Part shown: in pieces, positions 1-12,400 of the stretch | Layout of the letters: every line of letters starts with the position of its first letter | Numbering within the stretch: position 1 is the first letter of the stretch | Assembly (NCBI GenBank): GCA_905221615.1 | Contig: CAJNDT010000001.1 | Coordinates: forward strand, 1,138,653-1,202,652 | Reading direction: 5' to 3' | Source of the DNA: Symbiodinium sp. CCMP2592 | Taxonomy: Eukaryota; Sar; Dinophyceae; Suessiales; Symbiodiniaceae | DNA length: 64,000 bases | Made by a program: the position numbers and the translations under genes | Notes under the pieces: generated by a model | What the model saw: the letters and a program-made list of their open reading frames with translations, nothing else | What the model was told of the DNA's origin: nothing | Database searches by the model: none

Positions 1-1924
1 CTCCTTTTCCCCTTCGATGAACGTCTATGAGCGTTTCAAAACCCTACAGGAAACCCTGGAGCCTGCTGGATGGCCAGCTCCTCCTGCTGCAAGGCTTAAG
101 GGTTTAGGGTTTAGGCTTTAGCGTTAGGGTTTAGAGGTGGATTTGGGGTTTAGGGTTTTGGAGCTGCAAGGCAGTGGATTGAAGGCTCAGCTGTCGGATG
201 GGTTTGCTGCAGGGTTTTTGTAGAGTCTGATAGTAAAAAGGTATGGTTTTGTAGAGTTTGGTAGTAAGAAACGTTTCATAGAGCATGTATTCCTTCGGAC
301 CTTGTGCGGCGTTGGTTGCTGTAAGGGCTAGAGTGTACGGTATGAAAACTTAAGGCCCGGGGCTTCTGGAGTAGGATGGCTGGCTCCGCGGGTTTTGAGC
401 TTCAGGGGTTTGGGTTCGGGTCTTAGGGGTTTAGGGTTTAATATAGGGGCCTTAATGATTACCTGTACTATTTTAAATGTTTTTATTATAATTATAGCAT
501 AATGGGCCCCTAAACCGTATTATTCTAATTATTAGGGAACACTGGGCATGTAGGTTTTTTTCAGGTCTGGAGAGGGTTTGGGTCCCTTTCGGCTTCAAGC
601 TTGTCAGCCCTGGTTCGATCTTGCCAAGCCTGACCTGGCATCTGAAACTATTCTAATACTAATACCTAATACTAGTACTGATACTAATATTAATACTAAT
701 TTCTATTTCCGGTCAAGGGTGTCGGCTGCCAGCAGGTCCACACAAACCCTAAGCCCTGAACAAACAATCCAAAGCCCTGAACCGAAGCCCTAAACTAATA
801 GACCCGACTCCTAAAAGACCCTTAATGAAGGACACGCCCGGGTATATCATTCTACTATAGCCACATGTGAAAATTAAAAACTACAGAGATCTATCATCAT
901 ACTATATTCGCGTTTTGGGGGGCTTTGGAGCAAACATGTCCAAGACTATTTCGGCTCCGATGTCCAGCCCTCTGCCCTGAACCCTAAACCCAACACCTCA
1001 ACTCTAAGCCCTAAACTCTGCATGGCAAGGGGCCAACGGCACACCGGGGCCCAACTCCACGAAGCCAGACCTCGGTAGGACATTTAGGGCGCCTTTAGAG
1101 CATAGCGGTTTAGGGCATTAAGGTTTCAGGCTTTTTAAGGCTGGCTTTTGTATGATTTAGGGTTCAGTGTTTCGTGGGTTTCGGGATTGTGGAAGGGGTT
1201 TGGGTAATCAGCAATAATGGTCCCTTCAAGTCCCTCTATATCCCCATATAACCTGAGTTTAACTTCTATGACCCAGCTTCAGGCCTTCAGGGGGTTGGCC
1301 ACCCTCACACAGTGTAGGCGGCGAACTTAGAAGTGATGGCTGTTGATGGGTTTCGGGTCCCAGTACTCAGTACCAATATATTAGGTACTTATTACCCTTA
1401 AAGTATATAGTATAAGCTTACTTGGACCCTTTGATGGGTTTGAGGGTTTTCTGGGATGCCAAACGAACAGGCAGTGGCGAAAGACCATGAATAGAGCCGT
1501 ACGCGAGAACTTGAGCGGCTTCCTCCGGCTGGTGGATTTAGATTAGCCATCTGTAGGGTTTCCGACAGCACACAACTTTTACTGACCAAAGGGGTCGTCC
1601 TGTAGAACACCCTATTGAGTCTTCTTGGCTTCTGTGTCCAGATTAGCAGACTTTGCTCTCGAGTAAAAAAATTGGGATAGGGCTGCATTATTCCTGAGAG
1701 GTCCGATAGGCACCATGATGGGGATAATGTTCCTAATTGCGCCGACCGCTGTATTTATAAGCCCTAAAACATGGGCGGTGTTCGATGCTCAAAGATCTGA
1801 AGTTCGCGGCTTGTGGCGGCAATCGATGCCCAAGGTGTTCAACAGCAGTGCTTTCAGTGTGCGAGCTACTGGACCGAATGGGTGCCATAATGTGCCATGC
1901 CCTGCAGAACTCCATGTTCTGACT

Positions 1925-2036
1925 CTACTATTTGCTTAAGAACACCCCCCAAAAAAATAAAAAAATGATAATCCCTATATTATCCCTATAAGGAATATAT
2001 CTTTTATTTTTTGGGGGGTTCTTAAGCAAATAGTAG
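1925..2036. repeat. Foldback (palindromic) element
   Basis: The left arm begins CTACTATTTGCTTAAGAAC and the right arm ends with its complement, CTTAAGCAAATAGTAG. Next to these are matching C-run/A-run and T-run/G-run arms around an AT-rich centre. No clear target-site duplication is visible. It is a different family from the CCCAGAGACTCC elements but has a similar AT-rich core. Confidence 0.7.
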
Positions 2037-2118
2037 GGACTTGCTAAGGCCCTGTGATCCCAAACGTTGACTGTAGCTCTCAAGATCTTATCTCTCTACC
2101 TATCTACCCATCTTCCTC

Positions 2119-2227
2119 CCCAGAGACTCCAATATCCCTTAATTAAGGAATATACCTTAAAGTATAGTAGGATCCCTAATATGATTTAAGGAATATTCCT
2201 TAATTAAGGGATATTGGAGTCTCTGGG
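2119..2227. mobile_element. Palindromic MITE-like element, copy 1
   Basis: A 109-bp near-perfect palindrome starts CCCAGAGACTCCAATATCCC and ends with the complement. A TTAATTAAGG block lies in each arm and the short centre contains AGGATCCCTAATATG. It is flanked by TC on both sides; the flanking direct repeat can also be read as 5 bp (TCCTC). It has no coding capacity. Sister copies lie at 3919, 6840 and 52471. Confidence 0.85.
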
Positions 2228-3119
2228 TCCTCCATCTACCTACGCACTTACCTATCTATCTGCCCGAGAGGCTTTTTCTCGCCGCACTCAAAACAACGTG
2301 AGAGTTTCCCAAGACCGGGTCCCCCTTTTCGTTTTCCTAATCTTAGCATCGCCGGGGGTATCTAGGGGAACCCGAACCCTGGGAAACTCCCACATAAAGA
2401 TTCATAAGGTTACGGTTTGGGGTTTCGGGTTTAGGGCAGGGTTTAGGATTTGACTTCGAGTGAAACCGCTGCACGTGGCGGCTAGGGCAAAAGCACAGGA
2501 GGGTACCGCACCGCAGGAAGGCAGCTGAGTTTGGGGTTGTCTTTAAAGGCCGCTAGAACTCCACTCTAAGGCTGCTGAGGTTACTACACATGTGATATGA
2601 AGCTACTTTCACTTTAAGACTGCTATTCGGGTCCTTTGCAAGCAATGCCACGACCACGAGTATCTACAATGAATCCCCTCAGAAATTTAGGGTTCAATAG
2701 AAGGCTTAACCCGGCTGAGCACTCAAGTCCTAAACTCCAACCATGCCTGCGCAATCTCTCAACACTCAAGATGAGAGCGAAGCTGTGGAGTTTGTTCTAA
2801 ATTGTGTATCTAAGCTCCCTATGGCCTGAGAATTTTTAGACTCGTAGTTTCACCGAGGGCACGTGCTCACGAAGCATAAGGGCCACAAACTCGGCACCTT
2901 GAATATCCCTGCGACATGACCCGTGCATGAATAGCACAAACGAATGTCCGACGCACATGTAGACCGTCATAGCTCGGATGGTTTACGCTGGCTGGTTTAG
3001 TTTAAAAGCCTTCATAGTGCCACTTCAATACAAGCTTATCTCAATATGGGTGGTTCTCTACGCTGAGGTCTCTTTTTGGATCCCCCAAAACTGATATAGG
3101 ACCCTGAAAGGGAGCCTAA

Positions 3120-3225
3120 TTGGGAGTTTCCGAAATTAGGAGACCCTGACATGGTACCCTAAGTAGTAGGATCCTTATTATAAGGACCCCAAAATAAGGT
3201 ACCCCTAATTTTCGGAAACTCCCAA
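3120..3225. repeat. Foldback element (TTGGGAGTTTCCG arms)
   Basis: Arms at 3120-3140 and 3204-3225 are inverted complements (TTGGGAGTTTCCG against CGGAAACTCCCAA). The centre contains TAGTAGGATCCTTAT, resembling the core of the MITE family. An extra right-arm copy stands alone at 3296-3318, perhaps a fragment of a second element. Confidence 0.65.
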
Positions 3226-3918
3226 ATCCTAAACCCTTTACAGAACCCTTATAGATCCCTTTAAGGAACCCTTATCGATCCATTTAAAGGTACCCCCTAA
3301 TTTTCGGAAACTCCCAATTCAGAGAACTACTCCTAAGCAGCGGCGCAGAGTTTCCAATCCTGTCTGGTGATACGGTCTACGACGAAGCGTCCCGAACTCG
3401 CCCAGGTGGCGGGCTTCTTTTGAGTTCAGGGGGTTTAGGGGGTTTAGGGTTTAGGGTTTTTTTCCCTCTCGCATTCCTTGGAAGTCTATGCCTGCTCGCG
3501 AGGTCTGGCTGTTTAGTGTTAGGGTTTAGGGTTCGGGGTTGGGGCTCAAGACTTCTTAGGTCTTGGGGGTGGGGGATTCGGCTTCAGCCAGTGTCAGAAA
3601 CGTTTGACAAAACTGTCCTGATGCCGCAGGGCTTTAAGGAACCCCAAGACCAACGGTCTTTAGCGCTTTAAGGGTATATGGGCTGAGGGTTTAAGGGTTC
3701 AGGGTTTAAGGGTTCGGGGGTCAGGGTCCCACTTTCTGGATTTTGCTGTCGGTGAAGGTTGGTCTTGACTATAATTATGGCTAGTTTAGGGTTCACAGGG
3801 CTGAGAGCTCGCTTAGCGCAGGGGCCTGACCAGCTGAGCTTGTTGTAGTATCTTCAACACCTTTAACGAGGGTTAGCTGATATCTTGCAGGAGCCCTTGA
3901 AGGAACTCTAACAGCTTA

Positions 3919-4028
3919 CCCAGAGACTCCAATATCCCTTAATTAAGGAATATACTTTAAATTATAGAAGGACACCTAATATGATTAAAGGAATATTCCT
4001 TAATTAAGGGATATTTTTAGTCTCTGGG
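3919..4028. mobile_element. Palindromic MITE-like element, copy 2
   Basis: Same family as 2119-2227: CCCAGAGACTCC arms, TTAATTAAGG blocks, 110 bp. Flanked by TA on both sides. The right arm is slightly decayed (ATATTTTTAG in place of ATATTGGAG). Confidence 0.85.
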
Positions 4029-6663
4029 TAAAAGGCCTCTCAGCCGAACCGAGGATTTGGCTGGGCAGTTGTCAATTCGGTTCGGGCTTGGGGTGTGGTG
4101 TTTGTCTATTCGAGTTTGAAGGCTTTGGGTCTCAGGCCTTGAGACCTTAGCGCGTCTAGGTTATTACGGCCTTTGGGCTGCTTTCAGGGTTTTGTAAGGT
4201 TTAGGGGTTTAGGGCTTTGGGGTTCGAGGGTTAGTGCCGCCCTTGGGTCAGCTGCATTGCATGGCGCTGTAGGCTTTGGGTGAATAGGGGGCTGTCAGCG
4301 AGCAAATCGCCAAGTGCACAAGGGGAATCATGTTTAGGATAGGAAATGTAGTGAATCAGGTTGTCTAGGGCATACGAATAGGAGGAGGTTTCTAAAACTA
4401 CAGGAACCACAAGTGACGACACAGTATAGTGGCCGAATCAAACACGGTGAAGTGTTTGTTGAAGGCATGTTATACTGCAAATTTGGATGACTTACAGCTT
4501 GCAATGGAAAAGCCTCAACCCGGACTCCCAGTCCTTACACTGATTTTCCAGGCTCCCATGTTGGCGTCATGGGGGAGTTCGGCTCCCCACCTAATCCCGA
4601 AACCCTAGATTTGTCTTTGGGGGTTTAGGGGCTAAATTTTCGGGTTACCCTCATCCAAGGACCGGGACGTAGTGCCCACCCAGGCAAGCACGCAGCTGCG
4701 TCATCCTACTGTGGCCCGTCCTGTGACCTCAAGGCCAAGCAAAACCCTCATATCGCGATGCGAGTGAGAATTTAGGGTGGAGGTGCTAGGCACAGGATTT
4801 AGTCGAGCTATACTATAAGTACTATAAGTGCTTCGGTATAAGTACGTACTGTTACAGACCTCGTAACTCCATTGACTAGGTCTCCTGATACCAGTTGGGA
4901 ACGCGCGCACCGAAGCCCAGAGCTGGTCCGAACCCACACTACAATGGAGACTATAGGTAGGAACCCTGGGCCTTTTTTAGGGTGGGTCTACAAGGGCTAG
5001 TATAAGGGGATCTATAAGGGTACTATAATAAGAGATCAAAGACACAGCCAAGGTTTTTGCATTCAGGGTTCAGTTTTCGGCGTTCCGCTTGTAGGGCTTA
5101 GAGTTTTGGGCTTAGGGTCAAGCTTAGGGTCCTCAACCCTAAACCTCTAAAAGCCGTAAAAACAGAGGAAATGGTGTCGTTTGGCGGGCTCTACACCTTC
5201 CCAAACACGATCCTAAACATGTAGTACTCTGGGCCCTAACCAGGCCCTAATCACTACATTGTTTTTGGAAGCAGGGCTCTTCTTCTGTGTTTGCTCCTCC
5301 AACCCTGAGCTCATATACACCCTAAGTCCTACATCCTAAACACCAGCATCACGTGGAGACCACATTTGGGCTTACAGGGTCTAGGGTCTAGGGTTGAAGG
5401 TTTAGGGGCCAGGGAGACCTCGTTTGATGGTCACAGGAAAGCCAGTCAGCGACGAGACTAATGATCGCGCTCATAGCTGCCGGAACGGCTAGGATAGAAT
5501 GCGGAAGGTATAATATCATGTGAGTAAACCTGACACTGAGTATGGAGGAGTAATCTTTCGATTGCATCTGCTTACCCCTGGTCTGTGGATCAAGTACAAC
5601 CAAGCCTAAACTGCTGAACCCCAATCCTTACTAATTACCCAGATGCCTATGAACGACCGGACGACGCGATGAAAGTAATGACTCAGGCCTGGAACCTAGG
5701 ACTTGCTTCGGGGTCAGGGTGTACCGGAAAGAGGCAGCCTGCATGACGCCATTTTTTTCGAGGACCTCTTACAGTCAAGCAGCTTTCGTCAGCGATCACC
5801 AGTTCATAATATCGAGCTCCTACTGCTACTTGGGGGGGTTGTGGTACAAGCGCCGCATCCCAATGCACAAGTTTGCTGACAGTGTTTTGCTATTGCAAGG
5901 CATCATAAAGAGACATCCGCCTCTCTGTCACGTTTACGCACGTGCACGAATGCAAGGTCGTGTGCGTCCTCGTCGAACAGGTAGAACGGTAGAACCCTAA
6001 AAGAAACGGTCCCACCTTGACTGAACGCTCGAAGCCTCCATAGAGCCCCTCGATTTACAACCTCTATTTTGCAGACCCTGCCACAAAAAGATACCTTTCT
6101 GTTAAAACCCTACCAAAAACACTACAGAAGCCTTTAAACCCAGGTCTTCTAAAGAGGGACACTGGGCTGCGCAGCGCTCCGAGTCATTAACGTCTCGATC
6201 GGGAGCTCCCTTGCAAGGAGCTCACTGGAGGCCTCCCACAAGCCTTCCGGCTAGTTAGGGTTTAGGGTTTAGGGTCTAGGGTCTAGGGTTTAGGGTTTGT
6301 TTTTTTTTTAGACGCCTCTTTTCCGTCTGACAAGCATTTCGAAAGCGGTCTCCCGCTGGGGGTTTGTAGCTGCTCCCCTAACAGCATCTGTGCACTGCTG
6401 CATTCGAACAATCAGACGATTGACACAGGGTTTAGGGTCTAGGGTCTAGGGTTTAGGGTTTAGGGCATAGGATTGTAGGGTTTAGGGTTCATGGGTAGTT
6501 ACAAATGGGCTTATACGTAGGGGCAATTCTAATCCGCCGAAACCAGAGGCCCAGGCATCTTGATGGTCCTCCACCTAATCCTCCTCCCTGCAGTCCAAAT
6601 GTTTGGAGACACCCGTTTTTTGCGTTCGTTTGCCACCCCCTTGTCCGGCTTCCCTTCATTTTG

Positions 6664-6746
6664 CCTCCCCCCCCTCCCCCTCCCCCTCCCCTCCCCCCTC
6701 CCCCCCCTCCCCCCCCCCCCCCGCCCCCCCCCCCCTCCCCCCCCTC
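6664..6746. repeat. Polypyrimidine C-rich tract
   Basis: An almost pure C tract with scattered T. It produces poly-proline open frames on plus and a poly-glycine frame on minus, both artefacts of base composition. Such tracts are prone to length errors. Confidence 0.9.
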
Positions 6747-6839
6747 ACCCGGTATCAACAACCGTGTAAAGCCTGCCGCTACACAGCCGAGGCGGGCGGC
6801 GTAGCGTTAAAATTATGACCTGTATTGGGAGGGTCGCAT

Positions 6840-6948
6840 CCCAGAGACTCCAATATCCCTTCATTAAGGAATATACCTTAAATCATAGTAGGATCCCTAC
6901 TATGATTTAAGGTATATTTCTGAATTAAGGGATATTCGAGTCTCTGGG
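6840..6948. mobile_element. Palindromic MITE-like element, copy 3
   Basis: Same family as 2119-2227, 109 bp, flanked by AT on both sides. A few arm mismatches (TTCATTAAGG, GATATTCGAG) suggest an older copy. Confidence 0.85.
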
Positions 6949-7520
6949 ATTGTTTCGGGTTTAGGGTTTCGGCGCTCACATTCGGACGATCCAGGCGATG
7001 CAAATGGTTCGAGGTCTATTGAGAGAGACTGTTCTAGTTGGCAGTGTACCAGAAAAACTCAGAATGGTTTAGGGTTTAGGGCCGTGGTTTGCGATGTAGG
7101 TGATTGTGTTGGGGGGCCTGAGGCTTCAGAGCCCTGTGGTTTATGAGAGTTTCAGTAAGGTTCTATAAGGGTTCAAGCCTCCTTTCTGTGCGGAAAGGTT
7201 TGGTGCAAAGACCAAAGTTCTGCCTGTCAAAAAACGCCGAGGATGATACTTAGTATGAATATTCGACTGCTTCATTATCCCAGTATTGTTGTACCTCCAA
7301 ACCCTAGCCAACTTCTGCAAGCTACGATGCTTCTGACTTCCGAGGTGCAGGACTTGGGGTTTAGGTCCTAGCCGCCGAACATCCAACCCGGAACCCAAGC
7401 GGACAAAGCTTATAACCTGTACACCAAGTCCCACACTGGAGCTCTGAATGTAGACAGCCCAATGCCCCTGCAGCATAGCCAAACGTCAGCCAATTGGCAG
7501 GAGTGCATGACCCTAGAGGT

Positions 7521-7522
7521 TG

Positions 7523-7570
<48 letters not shown>
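7521..7570. repeat. (TA)n(GA)n microsatellite
   Basis: A run of TA dinucleotides passes directly into a run of GA dinucleotides. Confidence 0.95.
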
Positions 7571-7574
<4 letters not shown>

Positions 7575-8019
7575 GTAAGGAAGGGGCCCTACGGAATAAT
7601 GTCGCTGTTTACGCAAACTTCCATTTTACGCCCCCACCCTAAACCCCAAATCCCTCACACAAAATCCAACCCCCTCTGCACAGTGCCTCCTGATTCATTA
7701 TCGATGGAGAGGCTGCTCGCGGCCTTTCAGAAGTTTTTGTAAAGCGGTTTGGGGTTCAGGTGTGTTTTTGCACGACCGTTTTCCGTCCGCCGAAACGGTG
7801 GCGCCAAGGCTTTAGGGTTTAGGGTGCAGGGCACCGACAGGGACGTGGGTTGTCGGTAAACTTGTTTCAAACATGATTGGCTTGCTGGCATTAGAAGCAT
7901 AGCCAAAGATTGTGTCTGCATGTGTTGCAGTTTTGATAGCCTTGTGATACCTTGACTGTACATACACACATATACATGTATGCATATGTAAATAATTATG
8001 TACATATATATATCATTGC

Positions 8020-8065
8020 CCCTTTGCACCGAACCAGAACCACAAGGTTTAGATCCACAGGGCTT
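8020..8065 (+). repeat. Left terminal inverted repeat
   Basis: Starts CCCTTTGCACCGAACCAGAA and runs to the AGGGCTT at 8059-8065. It matches 51468-51513 in inverted orientation at 42 of 46 positions with no gaps. A (TA)n/(CA)n-rich stretch lies just outside, as at the right end. Confidence 0.75.
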
Positions 8066-8405
8066 TTTCGACAGAGTTGGCTTTTAAAGACGTTTACAGA
8101 CTTTTAAAAACTTTCAAATGCAAGAAAAAACATTCTAAAAACTTTTAGAAGACTTTAAAAGACTTTTAGAAACTTTTAGAAGACTTTTGCAAACTTTAAA
8201 AGACTTTTCAAAACTTTAAAAGGCTTTTAAAATATTTAAAAGACTTTTAAAAACATTAAAATACATTTAAAAGCTTTAAAAATACTTTAAAAGACTTTTA
8301 AACGCTTTTAAAAGCTTTTACAAACTTTAAAAAGAATTTGAAAGACTTTTAAAGACTTTAAACAACTTTTAAAAATTTTTAAAAACTTTAAAACAAAAAA
8401 AACTA
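8066..8405. repeat. AT-rich TTTTAAA subterminal repeat
   Basis: Irregular repeats of the type AAAAGACTTTTA / CTTTAAAA fill about 340 bp. There is no open frame of note. A similar TTTTAAATAC-rich stretch lies just inside the right inverted repeat. Confidence 0.8.
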
Positions 8406-8439
8406 ATGTTTTTTCCGAGAAGACGAGGATGAAGAAGAC

Positions 8440-9270
8440 CTGGCACAGGGTTTACAGTTTCAGGGTCTTTAGGGTTTGGGGTTAAGAAGGCAGAGTGCCA
8501 TAGTATTAGGGGTTTGAGGGTAATGAAAGGGTTAGGGTTAGAGTTTCAGGGTCTTTATTATATTTAGGGTTTGGGGTTAGAAGGCAGAGTGCCATAGTAT
8601 TAGGGGTTTGAGGGTAATGAAAGGGTTAGGGTTAGAGTTTCAGGGTCTTTATTATATTTAGGGTTTGGGGTTAGAAGGCAGAGTGCCATAGTATTAGGGT
8701 TTGAGGGTAATGAAAGGGTTAGGGTTAGAGTTTCAGGGTCTTTAGTATTTAGGGTTTGGGGTTAGAAGGCAGAGTGCCATAGTATTAGGGGTTTGAGGGT
8801 AATGAAAGGGTTAGGGTTAGAGTTTCAGGGTCTTTAGTATATTTAGGGTTTGGGGTTAGAAGGCAGAGTGCCATAGTATTAGGGGTTTGAGGGTAATGAA
8901 AGGGTTAGGGTTAGAGTTTCAGGGTCTTTAGTATTTAGGGTTTGGGGTTAGCAGGCAGAGTGCCATAGTGTTAGGGTTTGAGGGTAATGAAAGGGTTAGG
9001 GTTAGAGTTTCAGGGTCTTTAGTATATTTAGGGTTTGGGGTTAGAAGGCAGAGTGCCATAGTATTAGGGGTTTGAGGGTAATGAAAGGGTTAGGGTTAGA
9101 GTTTCAGGGTCTTTAGTATATTTAGGGTTTGGGGTTAGGAGGCAGAGTGCCATAGTGTTAGGGTTTGAGGGTAATGAAAGGGTTAGGGTTAGAGTTTCAG
9201 GGTCTTTAGTATTTAGGGTTTGGGGCTAGAAGGCAGAGTGCCATAGTTTTAGGGTTTGATAGTATTAGGG
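8440..9270 (+). repeat. Tandem array of nine 91-94 bp units, one 13-bp motif each
   Basis: Nine units have AAGGCAGAGTGCC or a one-base variant starting at 8487, 8581, 8675, 8766, 8860, 8952, 9045, 9139 and 9230. Each unit also carries TTTAGGGTTTGGGGTTAG, ATAGTATTAGGGGTTTGAGG and GGGTTAGGGTTAGAGTTTCA. Units differ by small indels (ATTATATTT, ATATTT or ATTT) and point changes. This is the only cluster where the motif runs in plus orientation. It sits just downstream of the 3' end of the minus-strand gene cluster. Confidence 0.92.
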
Positions 9271-9448
9271 ATGCACAAATCGCGTGAAGTGGCTACGAAC
9301 TGCTGGATGTTGCGCTTTTCTGCGTTGACCACACTGTCAAGCGAATCACGTGCAGGCGAAGCAGGGTACAGCTGGGTGACGCGACAACGTCTGGCACTCT
9401 GCCTTCCCAGCTGCTGGCACTCTGCCTTCCCGCCTCAAGATCCATTAA

Positions 9449-12400
9449 TTATTGCCACCCCAACTTTGCACGAAGCTGGTCGGTCAAAGGTATTGCTCCA
9501 GCATCAAGGTCAGGAAGTTCCCCCGGACCACCGAGACGGATGGCAACAAGTGAGAGGTGTTTCATCTGAAGGACAAACTGCCGTTGTTGTTCATCTTCGT
9601 CGTTCCAAACATAAACAAAATCACAAACGAGAGAAACGCGCGGCAACTCCAGCGGTTCTTCTCCTTCACCCACCTGATAACACTTCGGGAAGGGGCCTTC
9701 GTACCGTCGAAGAAGCCTGAGGCCTCCTGTAATGCGGGAGCCAATACGTGGCCAGTAACGCAGGTAGCGAACCATGATTTCCCAAGGCACGTCGTCATAA
9801 ACTTCATTCCATCTCTCAGCTGGTTTCCACTGGTCAGGCGCTTTGGCCAATTTTTCGCAAGCGGTTTTGATCAAGATTGGGGAGAGCTCGCCTCTGAAGA
9901 AACACTCTCCTCGTTCGATCGGGGCGAAATGCATTGCTCTGGACGGCTACTGTTCAGTCACAAGCACGCACGGCTTCAAACCACATGTGCTAGTTTGTGC
10001 GGCTTCCGGGTTGTGGCACTCGAAATGATTGTCCATGTGCTTGCACGTGACAAATTCCACATGTGTGAAAATGCGAACATGCTTTCGCAATCCGTCTTCC
10101 CCAAGCAGAAACACACAGTCTCTCGGACGCATTCCAATCTAGCAGGACCCGCTGCCATCAATGCAAGCACACAGACAGACACACAACTTTTCTTTGCAGC
10201 GCAGGATGAATCCTCTAGTTGTTGCCAGGCCTCCTGGTCGGGCCACAACAGGGCCTATGGTCAATGACGTGTTGTCTGGCCTGCGCTTCTGTCATCTTGG
10301 AAGCCACACGTCCCCAGTGATAGGGTACGAGGTGGCTCCACTCGCCTTCAATGCCAGACACACATGGGTTCATGTAATGTGACACAACACACAGCAGATC
10401 AGGCAACCACATCGAAGCTATAACAAATGTTCCGAATCTTTCCAAGAGACCGCCGTCTGTCACACGAACTCGGAGAAACCATTTTGCTTTGTCAGTGCCA
10501 CCAGGATTCGGGTCGTACTTCATCTCACCAGCGATCTTGGGACACTCCGGGCATTGAACAGGTGTCCATACCCCTTGGTAGTCAACACGGTTCGGCCGCC
10601 GCTGATGTTGGGGGCCACGGACTGCAACCTCCCGTGGCTCGAGTGCTGGGATAGGCACTGCAGGCACCTCCGGCATCTCAGCAGGAGGGGCTGGCACTCT
10701 GCCTTCCTCGGGCTCCACGTGATCATCAGGCTCTGGGACAGGGATTGCAGCAGGCACCTCCGGCATCTCAGCAGGAGGGGCTGGCACTCTGCCTTCCGCG
10801 GCCTCCACGTGATTATCAGGCTCCGGCTCCACCGGCACCTCAGCAGGAGGTGCTGGCACTCTGCCTTCTGCTCCCTCTTGACCACTTTCATCAGGAGGCG
10901 CGGGTTGCTTCCTGGGCAACATACGTGGGCGACAAATCTTTCTCTTGGCTTTCCGTTTGGCCTGTGGCTTGGCCTTTGCTTTGGTCTTTGCTTTGGCCTT
11001 GCCCTTTGCCTTGGCCTTTGCTTGCTGCGTCTTGATGGCCTGCCAGGTTTGATGCACCCTTTTGATTCTGCGTTTTCTGACTGCGTCTGAGACCATTTTA
11101 AATTCCTGTTTGTCCTCAGCAAGCAGGTCGTCAAGAACCAGCTCATCAACAAAGTCCCCCATGATAATGTCATCCTCATCCTCATCCTCTGTTGAATCTT
11201 TGGCTGTCGAATACATAGCCTCAATTTTGCGCATGAAATCCTCATCTTCCGGAAGGTGATGAGAAGCGATCAGGCTCATGAGCTTTGGACGGCGCATTCG
11301 TTGCAGCTCCTTTCGCTTTTTTTCGTCTACGTTTCCAGTCTGGGAGATCACATGCTCGGCGAGATTCTGGCAGTCTGCGAGAGTCCGACATGCTTGTGAC
11401 ATTTCCCTCAGTCGAGTCAGCAAAAACAAGCACAGCAAAACTTATATAAGTTTATTGTACTATTTACTGTATGGGTCGACAGTTGACAGAATCCTAAATG
11501 AAAACATGTCACTTGGGATGCTGCAACATATAGGATAGAAGTGACACTGAGCTTGTAGCACAACGACGGAGGCAAATGAAGCCATTCCAGAAGACTGCCT
11601 CTGTTTCGATGACTTCCCAATACTGGGGCTCATACAAATGAATCCAGCAGGCCTTGACGCTGGAACCATCCGGGCACTCTGCCTTCAAAACAAAATATAT
11701 CTCTCCTGTCGACTGGTCCTCATGCTGGACCACTGGCCACATGAGAGCAGCCCAGGTTTTTGCCCCAAGAGAGAGATAGCATGTCAAATCCAAGACATGG
11801 TTCAAGATCTTCAAAGGGGCTGCAAGGCTGCTAAACTTCCCAGCACGCAAGGGAACATGCTGAGATGCCAGTCTTGCATCATTGTAGTGAATTAGCCATG
11901 ACCACGCAGCTGATGCTCGTTCGAGTGTCTCTTCTGACAGGGTGTTCCATGTCTTGTCGCCGACAATCTCGGTATACTGTGACGGCAGCTTGTGGACACA
12001 TCCTCTGAAGCACAACTTTTGGCGCTTCCTGTCCACATTCCAAAACTCCCTTTCAAAATATTCCCGTTTGACTTTTGCCGGATGCCTGATTGAACGGCTT
12101 TCAAAGACGTTTGAATTCTCGATCACAGTTTGAATCGTGGAGTATGTTTGCTTGCGGGTTTTGTTCAACAAAGAATCATTACGAATCTTGTTGTGCACAT
12201 CTTCCACAATCTTGTTGTCTGGCAGCGTCTGCACCAGAACACTCAGCAGGTGGGTTGCAGGGCATGCTGGTACCGATATTGTTACAGTCCTTTGAGCTGG
12301 CACTCTGCCCTCTTGCCCGTCTAACAAAATGTCACCAACTCCGGCACCGTCATCTGCTTCTTCAGGCACAGAATCCTCCATCTCCCCGTCCTGCTCTGTG

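Larger units (their letters stand above)
1..8019. repeat. Gene-poor flank with degenerate TTTAGGG repeats
   Basis: Short runs of TTTAGGG and one-base variants recur throughout, for example near 100-150, 420-440, 3430-3460, 6250-6300 and 6425-6490. They appear as CCCTAAA on the other strand near 780-1010 and 5110-5150. TTTAGGG is the plant-type telomere repeat also used by dinoflagellates, so this reads as interstitial telomere-like or subtelomeric sequence. Between the repeats are foldback elements and simple repeats listed separately. Short open frames here (1398-1688, 5683-5868 and 7141-7482 on minus; 5719-6000 on plus) have no recognisable motif, and I do not call them genes. Confidence 0.75.

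Noticed and set aside
2114-2232. 5-bp target duplication TCCTC at MITE copy 1
   Set aside because: Only this copy shows it; all four copies agree only on 2 bp, so I treat the longer match as chance.
6489-6818. Poly-proline and poly-glycine frames
   Set aside because: Products of the C-rich tract on both strands.
1-8019. True chromosome end (telomere)
   Set aside because: TTTAGGG copies are short, degenerate, on both strands and separated by other sequence, so interstitial rather than terminal.
8440-9270. CRISPR-like regular repeats
   Set aside because: Units are contiguous 91-94 bp repeats without unique spacers, in a eukaryotic-type sequence.
9256-10267. Plus-strand frames of 154 and 236 codons
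   Set aside because: Antisense to the last exon of the spliced gene; no domain, and they cross the motif in its open antisense frames.
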